Assembly: GCA_964517435.1 (NCBI GenBank)
Contig: CAZFEC010000003.1
Span: 82,431-146,430 of the forward strand
Direction: 5' to 3'
Length of the DNA stretch: 64,000 nucleotides
From: BS150m-G50 sp964517435
Lineage (GTDB): Bacteria > CAIWAD01 > BS150m-G50
The stretch's first letter is position 1. Every line of letters starts with the position of its first letter. The position numbers and the translations under genes were made by a program. This document shows, one piece after another, positions 9,110 through 18,536 of the stretch. The notes beneath the pieces are model-generated. The model was not told the DNA's origin. It did no database searches and saw nothing but the letters and a program-made list of their open reading frames with translations.

Positions 9110-11119
9110 ATGAGATTCAAACTATTCTTCATCCTGGCGATGTTGTGGATAGCGACAGGCGCGCAGGCGCAGTTTCCCGAGACTTCGATCTGTGACATCC
9201 AGTACGTGGATACGCCGCTGGATACATCCTATATGTACGGTGACAGCGTCAGCGTCACCGGCGTGGTGACGGTGGAATCGGGCCTCTTCTACGCCGGTTC
9301 CCACATCACCTTCTATATGCAGGAAGACACACCGGAATGCGGTCCGGAATGGGCCGGCATGCTTGTCTACAACTATCAGGGCGAGGCTTTCGCCGTCCTG
9401 CGGGGCGACCTGGTGACCGTGCGGGGTTATGTCAGCGAATACGCGACCCCCAGCGGCGATCCGCTTTCCAACATGACCGAGGTCGTCACCCTGGCTGATG
9501 TCCAGATCATCGACGAGGGACAACCGCTGCCCGACCCGATCGTGGTCTTTCCGGTCGAGCTGGATTCCTCCACGCATACCGATTACGAGTCGGAGATATA
9601 CGAGGGCTGTCTGGTGATGGTGGAGGATGTTTATGTCTCCGATAATTCTTCGCCCTATTCACAGTTCTCCGTCTCCGATCAGGAGGATGAGGGGGAATGC
9701 ATCATCCGGGTTTACTCCGATTCGCTCTACAACTTCAACCGGCCGCCGGTGGGAGCCGTTTTCGAATCGATCACCGGCGTCGTGTATCACGTCTACGCCA
9801 ACTTCACGATCATGCCGCGCACGATGCCCGACCTGGTTCTGGCGGTCGGACCGCCGGTGATCTCCGGTACGGAGTACGTACCCTGCGGACCAGGCAGCGG
9901 GGATGACGTCACCATCATCACCAACATGACCGACGACAGCGGCATCGACGAAGCCTTCGTCCGCTACCGTCTGAACGGGCAGGGCACTTTCTACGAGGCG
10001 CTGCTGGAGCAGACCGGCGACATCACCTACGAAGGCATCATCCCGGCGCAGCCGGAGGGGACCACGGTCGAATTCTACGTCCAGGCGATCGACGATGACG
10101 GCGAGGAAGCATACGACCCGCCCGACGCGCCGAATACGGAGGAGTACTTCTCCTACTACGTCACCGACGCCACCGCCGGCTCCATCTATGAAATCCAGTA
10201 CACCGAAGCTGAGAACGGCGACTCCCCCTTCCTCTGCCGGGACGCGACCTTCACTGGTATCGTGACGGTGGATACCACCGACTACGGCTACGCTGCCGCC
10301 GATTGGCGCAAGTTCTTCCTGCAGGATGTCACCGATCCGCAGGGGACCGGCGGTATCTGGAACGGCATCCTCGTCTACACCCGTAACGACGACGCCAACT
10401 TCATCGAGAGCATCAACCGCGGCGACGAGGTTCAGATCAGCGGTACCGTTTCGGAGTACTACAACATGACGGAGGTGCTGGACATCACCGACTGGCAGGT
10501 GCTTTCGACAGGCAACGAGGGCCCCGAGCCGGTGGAAGCCACCTGCGCGGATGTGCAGACCGAACCCTACGAAGCGGTGCTGGTCGAGGTACTGGGTGTG
10601 GAAGTAGTCGATCTGGGCAGCGGTTATGACTGGGTGGTTGACGATGGCACCGCCGAATTGACGGTGACCACCGGATGCAGCTACGAGTACGAACCGGAGG
10701 TGGGGGACATCCTCGACATCACCGGTGTGATACAATTCGACTACGGTGAATTCAGCCTGATGCCGCGCGACGATTTCGACTTTGATTTCGACAGCGTGGT
10801 ATCACCGGCAACGCCCCCCACGATCGAGTTGCTGCGGGCCTATCCCAACCCCTTTAACCCGGCGACGACGATCAGCTATACTATTCCGCCGCAACTGAAC
10901 GGCGTTGAGGTGGCGCTGACCGTCTATAACGTACAGGGACAGCTGGTGGCCGAGCTGGTGAACGGACCGCAGAGCGCCGGCCGGCACGAAGTGGTCTGGA
11001 ATGCCGCCACCACGGCGGGGCAGGGCGTGGCCAGCGGGGTCTATTTCTATCGCTTTGACGCCCGCCACGGCGAGCAGCGGTTGTTGACGCAGCACCGCAA
11101 GCTGCTCTACATCAAGTAG
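9110..11119 (+). CDS. Secreted protein with repeated OB-like domains and type IX-style sorting domain
   Basis: The start at ATG 9110 is fixed by a near-perfect Shine-Dalgarno, AAAGGAGGTGTGTAATG; longer readings run back into the previous gene. A signal peptide (to about residue 20, ending AQA) leads into repeated beta-barrel segments. Blocks with VSVTGVVTVESG...GDLVTVRGYVSEY and ATFTGIVTVDTTDYG...GDEVQISGTVSEYYNMTEV resemble the OB-like domains attached to extracellular nucleases, but no nuclease catalytic domain is visible. The C-terminus is a canonical sorting domain, AYPNPFNPATTISYTIP to HRKLLYIK. It is an extracellular protein of unknown job. It is probably paired with the preceding gene and holds two GTGATACA octamers (9783 minus, 10727 plus). 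Confidence 0.75.
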   Translation: MRFKLFFILAMLWIATGAQAQFPETSICDIQYVDTPLDTSYMYGDSVSVTGVVTVESGLFYAGSHITFYMQEDTPECGPEWAGMLVYNYQGEAFAVLRGDLVTVRGYVSEYATPSGDPLSNMTEVVTLADVQIIDEGQPLPDPIVVFPVELDSSTHTDYESEIYEGCLVMVEDVYVSDNSSPYSQFSVSDQEDEGECIIRVYSDSLYNFNRPPVGAVFESITGVVYHVYANFTIMPRTMPDLVLAVGPPVISGTEYVPCGPGSGDDVTIITNMTDDSGIDEAFVRYRLNGQGTFYEALLEQTGDITYEGIIPAQPEGTTVEFYVQAIDDDGEEAYDPPDAPNTEEYFSYYVTDATAGSIYEIQYTEAENGDSPFLCRDATFTGIVTVDTTDYGYAAADWRKFFLQDVTDPQGTGGIWNGILVYTRNDDANFIESINRGDEVQISGTVSEYYNMTEVLDITDWQVLSTGNEGPEPVEATCADVQTEPYEAVLVEVLGVEVVDLGSGYDWVVDDGTAELTVTTGCSYEYEPEVGDILDITGVIQFDYGEFSLMPRDDFDFDFDSVVSPATPPTIELLRAYPNPFNPATTISYTIPPQLNGVEVALTVYNVQGQLVAELVNGPQSAGRHEVVWNAATTAGQGVASGVYFYRFDARHGEQRLLTQHRKLLYIK

Positions 11120-11146
11120 TGGAATGCCGATCTGTACGGCATTCCA
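11120..11146 (+). terminator. Perfect 10-bp hairpin after the secreted-protein gene
   Basis: TGGAATGCCG pairs perfectly with CGGCATTCCA across a 7-base loop, starting one base after the stop codon. No T-run follows, so it may be a weak or factor-dependent terminator or an mRNA 3'-end stabiliser. It separates the two secreted-protein genes from the operon starting at 11330. Confidence 0.45.
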
Positions 11147-11329
11147 CCTGCCATTCCTGAAGCGCTGCCCGCGTGACGAATAGAGATGCAGGCAGCCCTG
11201 GCAGGCAGCGAAACAAGCAGACAATATGCACTGCTGCTTAAATGGCATGACCCGATCTGCAGGTAGTGTGATGTTCTGGGTTAACCGGGTCGGCGGTTAT
11301 TACAGCCGCTGGCCGGCAGACAGGTTTGT

Positions 11330-12712
11330 ATGAGACTGATTCTGACGCTAGCGCTGTTCACACTGACGTTGCTGATATCCTGTGACGATCATTTCACGGA
11401 TGTGCCGGAGGAGAACCAGGCGCCGGAGACTTTCCTGGCGGTGACTTTTCCCGACAGCATCTACCCGAATACGACCAACTCCAAGGTCTTCCTCAGCTGG
11501 TGGGGCCAGGATCCGGACGGCATCATCAGCGGTTATCAGTATCACTGGGACTACATGGAGGAACAGGACCCGCAGCAGCCCGCCTACTGGGTGCACACCG
11601 AAATCGAGCAGGACACCTTCTTTCTGCCGCTGCGCCAGATGATTGATGATTTCACCTTCAGCGTCCGAGCGCTGGATGGGGACAGCCTCCCGGATCCCAC
11701 CCCGGCGGTAGTTACTCTGACTGTTCATAACACACCGCCGGAGATCGCCTTCCTGGCCAATTCGGTGGAGACCGGCCTGGACACGCTCTTCACCTTCCCG
11801 CGCAAGACCTTCTACTGGACCGCCTACGACCTGGATGGCTACGAATCGATCGTCGCGACCGAGTGGGCGCTCGACGACACCAGCGAGTGGTATCCCACCG
11901 ATCTGCAGTTCACGCAGCTCACGCTCGATTCTACCCACCTGGATCCCGGTCCGCACCGCTTCTACCTGCGCTCCCGCGACATCGCCGGGATGTTCTCCGA
12001 AACGCTGGTCTTTCCCGCGCTGCCCGATTCCGGTGAAACCGCGATGGTCTGGATGGTGCTGGAACCGTGGGCCGAGCTGCTGGTGGTCGACGACGAGGAT
12101 CAGCGCTTCTTCAACGAAGACCGTGCCTTCTTCCTGGATCTGCTCGACGCCATCGGTCAACCCTACCAGTTCCTGGACCTGACTGAAACCTATCCCTATT
12201 CTGACGGCGACCTGCTGGCGACGTTGGAATTCTTCCCGAGGGTATTCTGGTTCAGCGGTCCGGTAAGCCAGCTCAACCGGGCCGACATATCCCTGCAGAA
12301 CTACATGGGAGACGATCGCGGCCTGATCGTGGTCAGCCTGGACCTGGGCGAGGGGTACACAAATAATCCGCCCTTCGCCTTCACCCACATCGACACCATG
12401 CTGAACAATCGCCAGCGGATCAGCGCCAACTATGATCTCAATCCCTACGCCGCGGATTTCCCGGTACTGCGTCCCAGCAGCATCATCACCAATACGGAAG
12501 ACGCCTGGTTCGGATTCGAGACGGCAGAGGACTGCTCGGTGCTATACGACCAGGAGGCCTACGGCAGTAACCCGCAGGTCAACCTGGCGGTACGCTATCC
12601 CGCCGAGGGCCGGCCGCAGCTGTTCGCCTATCAGCTGCCGCTGCACTACTGCGATGCCAACGCCAATATCGATACTCTCTTCATCAGGATGCTGGAGGAA
12701 TTCGACCAGTGA
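11330..12712 (+). CDS. Surface lipoprotein of unknown function, first gene of the TonB-TRAP operon
   Basis: A 460-residue protein with a lipoprotein signal peptide: MRLILTLALFTLTLLISC, lipid-attachment Cys at residue 18. The mature part has Ig/FN3-like beta segments (FLSWWGQDPDGIISGYQYHW), then a second half with WAELLVVDDEDQRFF and FPRVFWFSGP, reminiscent of a Rossmann-like or GATase-like fold, though I cannot name a family. Its stop overlaps the GTG start of the TonB receptor (GTGA), so the two are translationally coupled. In Bacteroidetes-type systems a lipoprotein coupled to a TonB receptor usually binds the ligand at the surface. That role is inferred here from position alone. Confidence 0.7.
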   Translation: MRLILTLALFTLTLLISCDDHFTDVPEENQAPETFLAVTFPDSIYPNTTNSKVFLSWWGQDPDGIISGYQYHWDYMEEQDPQQPAYWVHTEIEQDTFFLPLRQMIDDFTFSVRALDGDSLPDPTPAVVTLTVHNTPPEIAFLANSVETGLDTLFTFPRKTFYWTAYDLDGYESIVATEWALDDTSEWYPTDLQFTQLTLDSTHLDPGPHRFYLRSRDIAGMFSETLVFPALPDSGETAMVWMVLEPWAELLVVDDEDQRFFNEDRAFFLDLLDAIGQPYQFLDLTETYPYSDGDLLATLEFFPRVFWFSGPVSQLNRADISLQNYMGDDRGLIVVSLDLGEGYTNNPPFAFTHIDTMLNNRQRISANYDLNPYAADFPVLRPSSIITNTEDAWFGFETAEDCSVLYDQEAYGSNPQVNLAVRYPAEGRPQLFAYQLPLHYCDANANIDTLFIRMLEEFDQ

Positions 12713-15441
12713 AGCAGGTCCTCCGAATAACCATCGCACTGTTGATGATATCCTCACCGCTGCTGGCGGCGAGCCTGCTGCAGGGACAGGTGACCGACGA
12801 GAACGGCGAGCCGTTGATCGGAGCCGAGATCGTCATCCAGGGCACCTACCGCGGCGCCTCGACCGACATCGACGGCCAGTACCAGGTGGGGCAGCTTCCC
12901 CTGGGCGCGCATGACATCCAGGTGAGCATGCTGGGGTATACCTCGATTCTGGAAACCGGCGTCATCTTCCCGCCGGAAGGCATTATCGAGCGCAACTGGC
13001 AACTGCAGTCCACCGTGCTGGCCGCGGGCGAGGATGTGATCATCATCGGCGAGAAGCCGCTGCTGGATCATGACCAGACCGCCTCCGCCACGATGCTCTC
13101 CACCTCTGAGATCGGTGCCCGGGTGGCGGAAAACGTGGTGGACATCATTCAAACCAGCGTCGGTGTGGTACGCGAGAAGGATGAGATTCACATCCGGGGG
13201 GGCAGGGCGGAAGAAAACCTCTATGTGATCGACAACCTGTCTTCCCGCGATCCGATCACCGGCGAAGCAGGCGGCACCTATATTTCAGCGCAGGCGATCA
13301 AATCGATCGAAGTCATGACCGGCGGTTTCAGCGCCGAGTACGGACAGGCGCAATCCGGTGTAATCAAGGTGGAAACCAAGGACGGCGGGACGGACTACAA
13401 CGGCAGCTTCCAGTACAAGCGGGACTATCTGACGCCGGACTACCCGCAAAACGCGCGGGTGGATATCGTCGAATTCACGCTGGGCGGGCCCTTACCCTAC
13501 ACCCGCGAGAAGCTGCGCTTCTTCCTCAACGGATATCTCAACGTCAGCGACACCTTCATGCCGCACGCCGACAGCCTGGCGCCGCTCTCTCCCTTCCAGG
13601 ACTGGGCGCTGCGGGAGGACAACAACTACTCCGCACTGGCCAAGCTGACCTGGCTGCCCGACCCGCGCATCCGCTTTGATCTCAACTACAAGCAGGGGGT
13701 GGGTATCCACCAGGGCTACGAGAAAGCGTTGATGGAACGCCGGATCTATTACCCCCAGCCGTACGAGCTGATCCTGGACAACTACAACACCTTTACCGAC
13801 TACAGCTCGCAATACTCGCTGACCTTTAAACAGACGCTGAGTAAGCGGACCTTCTACGAAATCACGGTCGGCGACGATTACTTCAACCGCTATTCCTCAC
13901 CCGGCGGCAAGGAGTGGTGGGAGCTGGAGAAACCGCACGACCTGCATCCGGTGTTCTATACCTATTTCCCGGACGGCACCATCGACGCGCACATCGGGGA
14001 CGGTTTCTACGAGTACGGGGACGGCTCCTACTGGCACCACCACTTCTCCGACATCAAGTCGTCGATCGGATTCATCTCCAGCAAGATCACCGATTCGCAG
14101 TTGATCAAGACCGGCTACGAAGCCCGTTACAGTCATCTCAAGCTGCTGGACATCGCCGATCCCTGGATTCGCAGCACCTCCTTCCTCGGCACCGATTTCG
14201 ACATGTATGAAATCTTCACCGGCGACGCCGCCCTCTACTTCACCGACCACATCAACTTCCAGGGGATGATCGTCGACATCGGCGCCCGTCTGGATATGTG
14301 GGCGCCGGGGCGTTTCGCGGAACGGGCCGTCAACGACACCCTCAAGATCAACTACTCCGCCGCGCAGCGGGAGCGTTTTCTCGCCCGCACCATCAACCTG
14401 TTCGGTTACCGCACGATGGCGCAGCTTTCACCCCGCCTGGGGGTGTCGCACCCGGTCACCGACAACGACATGCTGACCTTCTCCTACGGTCACTTCTCCC
14501 AGCTGCCGCGGATGGCCTATGTCTACGCCAAGCTGAATACGGTCTCCCCCTCGTCCAACCAGGTCTTCGGCAATCCGACGCTGGCCCCTACCTCCTCGAT
14601 CCAGTTCGAGGTGGCGCTCAAGCACCGCTTCACGGAGAACTCGGTGGTGACCGTAACCGCCTTCAACAAGGACATGTTCAACTACATCGGCAGGCGGGAG
14701 GTGCAGCTGACCGCGGCGCAGATGAACCGCGGCGTCACGCAGATGCGCCAGTACGGCAACATGGACTACGCCCGTTCCCGCGGCCTGGAGCTGTACCTGA
14801 AATGGCGCACCCGCCGTTATCTCTCCGGCAACCTGCAGATGAACTACACCATTACCCGCGGCACCGCTTCCTCCACCGCCGACCGCCAGGAGGGCACCAG
14901 CCGGGAGAGCATCACCGACCTGGGTGAAGCCTACCTGCGGTGGGACCGGCCGCTGGAGCTGTCCGGTTTCATCAGCTTCCACACTGGCCGCAAGGAACAG
15001 GGTCGCCTGTTCGGCCTGCCGCTGCCGCGGGGAATGGCCATCGACATCTACCAGTCTATGCGTAGCGGCATACGCTACACGCCGCAGATCGAGGTGGACG
15101 GCGAGGCGAAGGATGAGTCACCACAGCCCTACACCGGCGTCACGGCAATGGAGTTGCTGACCGACCTCAAATTGAGTAAGCGTCTCTACCTGGGGCGCAA
15201 CCTGTCGGTGCGGCTTTTCCTGGAGGTCGAGAATATCTTCGACGCTAAAATTCCCGCCTCCTCCAGTTACGTCAATCGACTGACCGGACGTGCCTGGGAG
15301 GAGGGCGATCCGGTCGTGTACGACAACCGGGTCTATCACAATGTAGAAGAAGCGATCCGGGACGGCATGATGCCACCCTGGACACCGGCCCGTTATGACG
15401 ATCCCCGGCAGCTGTTCTTCGGTTTGAGTATGAGTTTCTGA
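12709..15441 (+). CDS. TonB-dependent outer-membrane receptor with carboxypeptidase-regulatory-like N-domain
   Basis: A 910-residue protein with a signal peptide to about residue 20. The next 80 residues are a CarboxypepD_reg-like beta-sandwich (GQVTDENGEPLIGAEI...ASTDIDGQYQVGQLPLG). A plug domain follows around 120-230 with IHIRGGRAEENLYVIDN and EVMTGGFSAEYGQAQSGVI. The remainder is a beta-barrel rich in alternating aromatic strands and ends in a C-terminal Phe (LFFGLSMSF), as expected for a Bam substrate. It would import a ligand across the outer membrane using TonB-ExbBD energy; those genes are not in the window. The GTG start overlaps the stop of the lipoprotein gene, and its own stop overlaps the next ATG. 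Confidence 0.9.
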   Translation: MKQVLRITIALLMISSPLLAASLLQGQVTDENGEPLIGAEIVIQGTYRGASTDIDGQYQVGQLPLGAHDIQVSMLGYTSILETGVIFPPEGIIERNWQLQSTVLAAGEDVIIIGEKPLLDHDQTASATMLSTSEIGARVAENVVDIIQTSVGVVREKDEIHIRGGRAEENLYVIDNLSSRDPITGEAGGTYISAQAIKSIEVMTGGFSAEYGQAQSGVIKVETKDGGTDYNGSFQYKRDYLTPDYPQNARVDIVEFTLGGPLPYTREKLRFFLNGYLNVSDTFMPHADSLAPLSPFQDWALREDNNYSALAKLTWLPDPRIRFDLNYKQGVGIHQGYEKALMERRIYYPQPYELILDNYNTFTDYSSQYSLTFKQTLSKRTFYEITVGDDYFNRYSSPGGKEWWELEKPHDLHPVFYTYFPDGTIDAHIGDGFYEYGDGSYWHHHFSDIKSSIGFISSKITDSQLIKTGYEARYSHLKLLDIADPWIRSTSFLGTDFDMYEIFTGDAALYFTDHINFQGMIVDIGARLDMWAPGRFAERAVNDTLKINYSAAQRERFLARTINLFGYRTMAQLSPRLGVSHPVTDNDMLTFSYGHFSQLPRMAYVYAKLNTVSPSSNQVFGNPTLAPTSSIQFEVALKHRFTENSVVTVTAFNKDMFNYIGRREVQLTAAQMNRGVTQMRQYGNMDYARSRGLELYLKWRTRRYLSGNLQMNYTITRGTASSTADRQEGTSRESITDLGEAYLRWDRPLELSGFISFHTGRKEQGRLFGLPLPRGMAIDIYQSMRSGIRYTPQIEVDGEAKDESPQPYTGVTAMELLTDLKLSKRLYLGRNLSVRLFLEVENIFDAKIPASSSYVNRLTGRAWEEGDPVVYDNRVYHNVEEAIRDGMMPPWTPARYDDPRQLFFGLSMSF

Positions 15442-16454
15442 TGCGCACTACCACGGCGACACTTACCTGTCTGTTCCTGACAGCCCTGACGACCGCACCG
15501 GCGGTCGCGCAGCTGGTTGGCGCCTTTGGCGACGAACGTGCCGGCACGACCAGCATGACTTTCCTCAAAATTGAGATAGGCGGCCGGGCGGTCGGTCTGG
15601 GCGGCGCCTATGTCGGTGTGGAGGGCGACGCCTCCAGCCTCTGGTGGAATCCGGCCGCCGCCGGTCTGGACCGCCAGCCGCAGGTGGTGCTCAACCATGT
15701 GGAATGGCCCGCTGACATCAAGTATGAATATATCGGCGTCAAGTATCCGCTGGGCCGGGAGCACACGATCGGGGTCGCCCTGGCCAATCTGCATATGGAT
15801 GACATGCCGGTGACCACCATGTATTATCCGGGAGGCGATGGGACCTGGTGCAGCTACAGTGACGAACTCTACCAGCTCTCCTGGGCGGTCAACCTTACCG
15901 ATCACTTCACCGGCGGCATCAGCCTGAAATACGTCCGTGAGCAGCTGGACGACGTGGTGATGGCGACGCCGCTGCTGGACTTCGGTACCTTTTACTACAC
16001 CGGTTATCGCGATCTGACCCTGGCGATGTCGATTACCAACTTCGGCGACGTCATGCGGCCGCGCGGCAACTACGAGTATATCGAGGAGGACGGCGGCACC
16101 AGTTCCCGTCGTTACAAGTCCTTCTCGCCGCCTACCGTCTTCCGTCTCGGTTCCTCGATGCATGTCTGGCACTACCGGACGGAAAGCCGCGAGGTCGCCT
16201 CGCTGCTGGCGGCCATCCAGGTGACTCACCCGGTCGACAACCGGGAGAACTACAACTTCGGCCTGGAACTGGAGATCTATCGCCGCCTGCAACTGCGTTG
16301 CGGCTACAAGTCCAACGCCGGTGAGCAGAGCTGGACGACCGGCGTGGGGACCAGCCTGGAAACGGATGCGTTCAGCCTCAACCTGGACTGGTCGTACGGC
16401 GCTTTCGGCCTGCTGGGTAACACGCAACACATGTCGCTCGTGATTGGATTCTGA
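15441..16454 (+). CDS. PorV/PorQ-family outer-membrane protein
   Basis: A 337-residue predicted beta-barrel with a signal peptide ending PAVAQ (about residue 24). The N-terminal mature block FLKIEIGGRAVGLGGAYVGVEGDASSLWWNPAA is the family signature of PorV/PorQ (FadL-like) proteins. PorV acts as the shuttle/attachment partner of type IX secretion, but many FCB paralogues have unknown roles. It begins in the stop of the TonB receptor (TGATG) and ends one base before the next gene. The pairing suggests a shared outer-membrane complex. Whether it serves the secreted CTD proteins upstream or substrate uptake is open. Confidence 0.8.
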   Translation: MRTTTATLTCLFLTALTTAPAVAQLVGAFGDERAGTTSMTFLKIEIGGRAVGLGGAYVGVEGDASSLWWNPAAAGLDRQPQVVLNHVEWPADIKYEYIGVKYPLGREHTIGVALANLHMDDMPVTTMYYPGGDGTWCSYSDELYQLSWAVNLTDHFTGGISLKYVREQLDDVVMATPLLDFGTFYYTGYRDLTLAMSITNFGDVMRPRGNYEYIEEDGGTSSRRYKSFSPPTVFRLGSSMHVWHYRTESREVASLLAAIQVTHPVDNRENYNFGLELEIYRRLQLRCGYKSNAGEQSWTTGVGTSLETDAFSLNLDWSYGAFGLLGNTQHMSLVIGF

Positions 16455-17837
16455 ATGATGAACCGGAATGCCACCCAGATAACTCCCGCCCGCCTGGTAC
16501 TGCCGACGCTGCTGCTTTTTCTGTTGAGCGATTTCAGCGGCTGCGCCCGTCCCGATTTCGGTCTGCCCGACCTGGAATACGGAGGCTACTCCGATGTGGT
16601 CTACAACCGGGTGCTGCCCGATATCGTGCTGCAGGACTCCAGTGGCGCCAGCGACATCTTCATCGGTGAGGACGGTACCGTCTACGTGGCGGAGACGACT
16701 TTGAACCGTATCAGCGTCTACGACATCATGGGCCAGCCGCTGCTGGAGAACGGGCTCGGATCGCTCTATATCGATTCGGTTCTCTCGGTATCGATCGACC
16801 GGCAGATGAACCTGCTGGCGGTCAACGGCGGCAACGAGGTCTTCCTCTGGAACAAGCTGGCCAACGCGTTGCCGGTCGACTCCATCTGGTTCGATTTCTG
16901 GGTGCGCGATACGACGCAGGTAGACAGTCTGCTGCCGGTGGATGTCTTATCACTGATCGCCTACCTCGATCCCACCAGCACCGACGATCCCTACATCCTC
17001 GAGGACTATCAGCGCGCCGTCTCCCCGGAAGAGATCGAGGACCAGCTGGCGATGCAGGTGCATGAGATGTCGCTGAACACCAAGCTGATCGATGTCGCCG
17101 CCGACCCCGATGTAACACAGCAGTTCTTTGCGACCGATTACGCCCAGAGCCGCATTTTCGACTTCCACCTGGAAGCCTACGGCATCATTTACACCAGTGA
17201 TGTGCTGATGCCGATCATGCTGATCTGGCGCATCGTGCCGGAAGCGACCCGCCATCATAACGACTGGGGAGAAGGTTTCGGTTATCCCAACAAACCGAAC
17301 CGCATTCATGTCGACCGGAGCGGTGACTACTACTTCACCAATTTCATCTGGACCAGCAACACCTTCCAGCTGCATAAAACACGGCGCTTCGTGATCGATG
17401 ATACGCTGGAATACTATCCCGACGCCGATTTCCTCTTCTACGATATCACCGAGAATCCCGACTCGATCCGCGATGTCTTCTACAACTTCAGTACCTTTTC
17501 AAGCCCGAAAAGCACCCACCCAAGTAATTTGAGAAGATCCGGATATGTTGATTGCTGGGACCTGAGTACAACCTCTGACAATATCTACGTAGTAGATCGT
17601 GGCAAAAAAGCAGTCCATGTCTTCTCCAGTGGCGGCACCTTTATCACCTATGCCGGTGCGACCATCAACTACACCGAGCAGGGGGAGGAATACGAATTCG
17701 ACCAACTTGTCGATCCGATTTCGGTCGACTTCTTCGGTGGCGAGGAGGTGCAGGAGGATATCAACGCCTTGCTCTTCGTCCTGGACCGCGGCGCGGACCG
17801 TATCGTGCGCTATGAAAAAACCGTGCCGGAGGAATAG
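16455..17837 (+). CDS. NHL/beta-propeller-like lipoprotein
   Basis: A 460-residue protein with a hydrophobic leader and a lipobox-like FSGC at about residues 27-30. The mature part shows NHL-type propeller blades: FIGEDGTVYVAETTLNRISVYD, then VSIDRQMNLLAVNGGNEVFLWN, IHVDRSGDYYFTN, and a late blade TSDNIYVVDRGKKAVHVFSSGG. This suggests a ligand- or partner-binding scaffold at the envelope rather than an enzyme. It follows the PorV-like gene directly and ends just before another lipoprotein gene. The stretch around 17500-17590 is less GC-rich than its neighbours, which might be local drift. Confidence 0.65.
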   Translation: MMNRNATQITPARLVLPTLLLFLLSDFSGCARPDFGLPDLEYGGYSDVVYNRVLPDIVLQDSSGASDIFIGEDGTVYVAETTLNRISVYDIMGQPLLENGLGSLYIDSVLSVSIDRQMNLLAVNGGNEVFLWNKLANALPVDSIWFDFWVRDTTQVDSLLPVDVLSLIAYLDPTSTDDPYILEDYQRAVSPEEIEDQLAMQVHEMSLNTKLIDVAADPDVTQQFFATDYAQSRIFDFHLEAYGIIYTSDVLMPIMLIWRIVPEATRHHNDWGEGFGYPNKPNRIHVDRSGDYYFTNFIWTSNTFQLHKTRRFVIDDTLEYYPDADFLFYDITENPDSIRDVFYNFSTFSSPKSTHPSNLRRSGYVDCWDLSTTSDNIYVVDRGKKAVHVFSSGGTFITYAGATINYTEQGEEYEFDQLVDPISVDFFGGEEVQEDINALLFVLDRGADRIVRYEKTVPEE

Positions 17838-17888
17838 CCTATCTCAACCCCTACCGTTGAAACTGAAACCATCTCCGGACTGGGCCTG

Positions 17889-18536
17889 TTGCTGGTGACC
17901 GGCCTGTTTCTGTTGCCGCTGTTGAGCGGCTGCACTTCCTCCCTGCCGGTGAGCGATCTGACCCGGCCGCCGCTGCCGGCAAGTCCTCCGATTATTCACG
18001 TCACACCGCTGCTCAGTGCAGGGGAGTTTCCCACCCTTTTTATAGACAGGCGGTTGAGCGAGCGCAACCCGGCGACCCAGATCAGGGTTTTCCAGTTGTT
18101 CACTCAACGCTACGCTTCGGAGTTCCCCAGTCTCGATCTGACCTTCAGCGACACGCTGCAACAGGTTCCCCACCTCTGGCGGAACGGCCGGCCGCTGGCG
18201 CTCACGCCTTTGCGCCGGTTGCTGCCGCTCGATCCGGACCGCGAAGACTGGCTGCTGGCCATCGACACGCTGCGGCTGGAACCTATCCGGCAGAACTTCC
18301 TCAAAGCACTGGGCCGCGCTGTCTTCCTGATCGACGCCGAACTGCCCAGATATGTCGTCACCCTCTGCGGCCGTATGATAAACCTGGAAAAGGAGAACGA
18401 AGTGACCCCTTTCCGCATCGTCCAGGTTGATCGACCGGATGCCTTCAGTTCGGCGTTCGACGACCGGCTCGCCTACACGGTTAAAGACGCCGCCGTTGCG
18501 TTGGTCGCCTATCTCCGTGGATGGCGTCAACTATGA
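17889..18536 (+). CDS. Small lipoprotein of the TonB-TRAP operon; start unclear, possible frameshift
   Basis: The frame encodes a hydrophobic segment ending LPLLSGC (a good lipobox) and a mature domain of about 200 residues with no recognised family. The only common start, TTG at 17889, leaves 14 residues before the Cys with no basic n-region. The frame is open back to the previous stop (17835), where GGAGGAA at 17829-17835 precedes an ATC, not a normal start. In the neighbouring frame, TTG 17857 gives M-K-L-K-P-S-P, an ideal signal start. One extra G near 17877 would join it to the hydrophobic core. The stop overlaps the tatT start. I treat the gene as real with a doubtful 5' end. Confidence 0.6.
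   Translation: MLVTGLFLLPLLSGCTSSLPVSDLTRPPLPASPPIIHVTPLLSAGEFPTLFIDRRLSERNPATQIRVFQLFTQRYASEFPSLDLTFSDTLQQVPHLWRNGRPLALTPLRRLLPLDPDREDWLLAIDTLRLEPIRQNFLKALGRAVFLIDAELPRYVVTLCGRMINLEKENEVTPFRIVQVDRPDAFSSAFDDRLAYTVKDAAVALVAYLRGWRQL

Larger units (their letters stand above)
4519..10734. repeat. GTGATACA octamer, cluster A (4 sites)
   Basis: Exact octamers at 4519-4526 (+), 4817-4824 (+), 9783-9790 (-) and 10727-10734 (+), all in coding sequence. They encode V-I-H, R-D-T, (antisense) Y-H and V-I-Q. A one-mismatch relative GTGATACG lies earlier at 2139 in parA. Confidence 0.8.
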
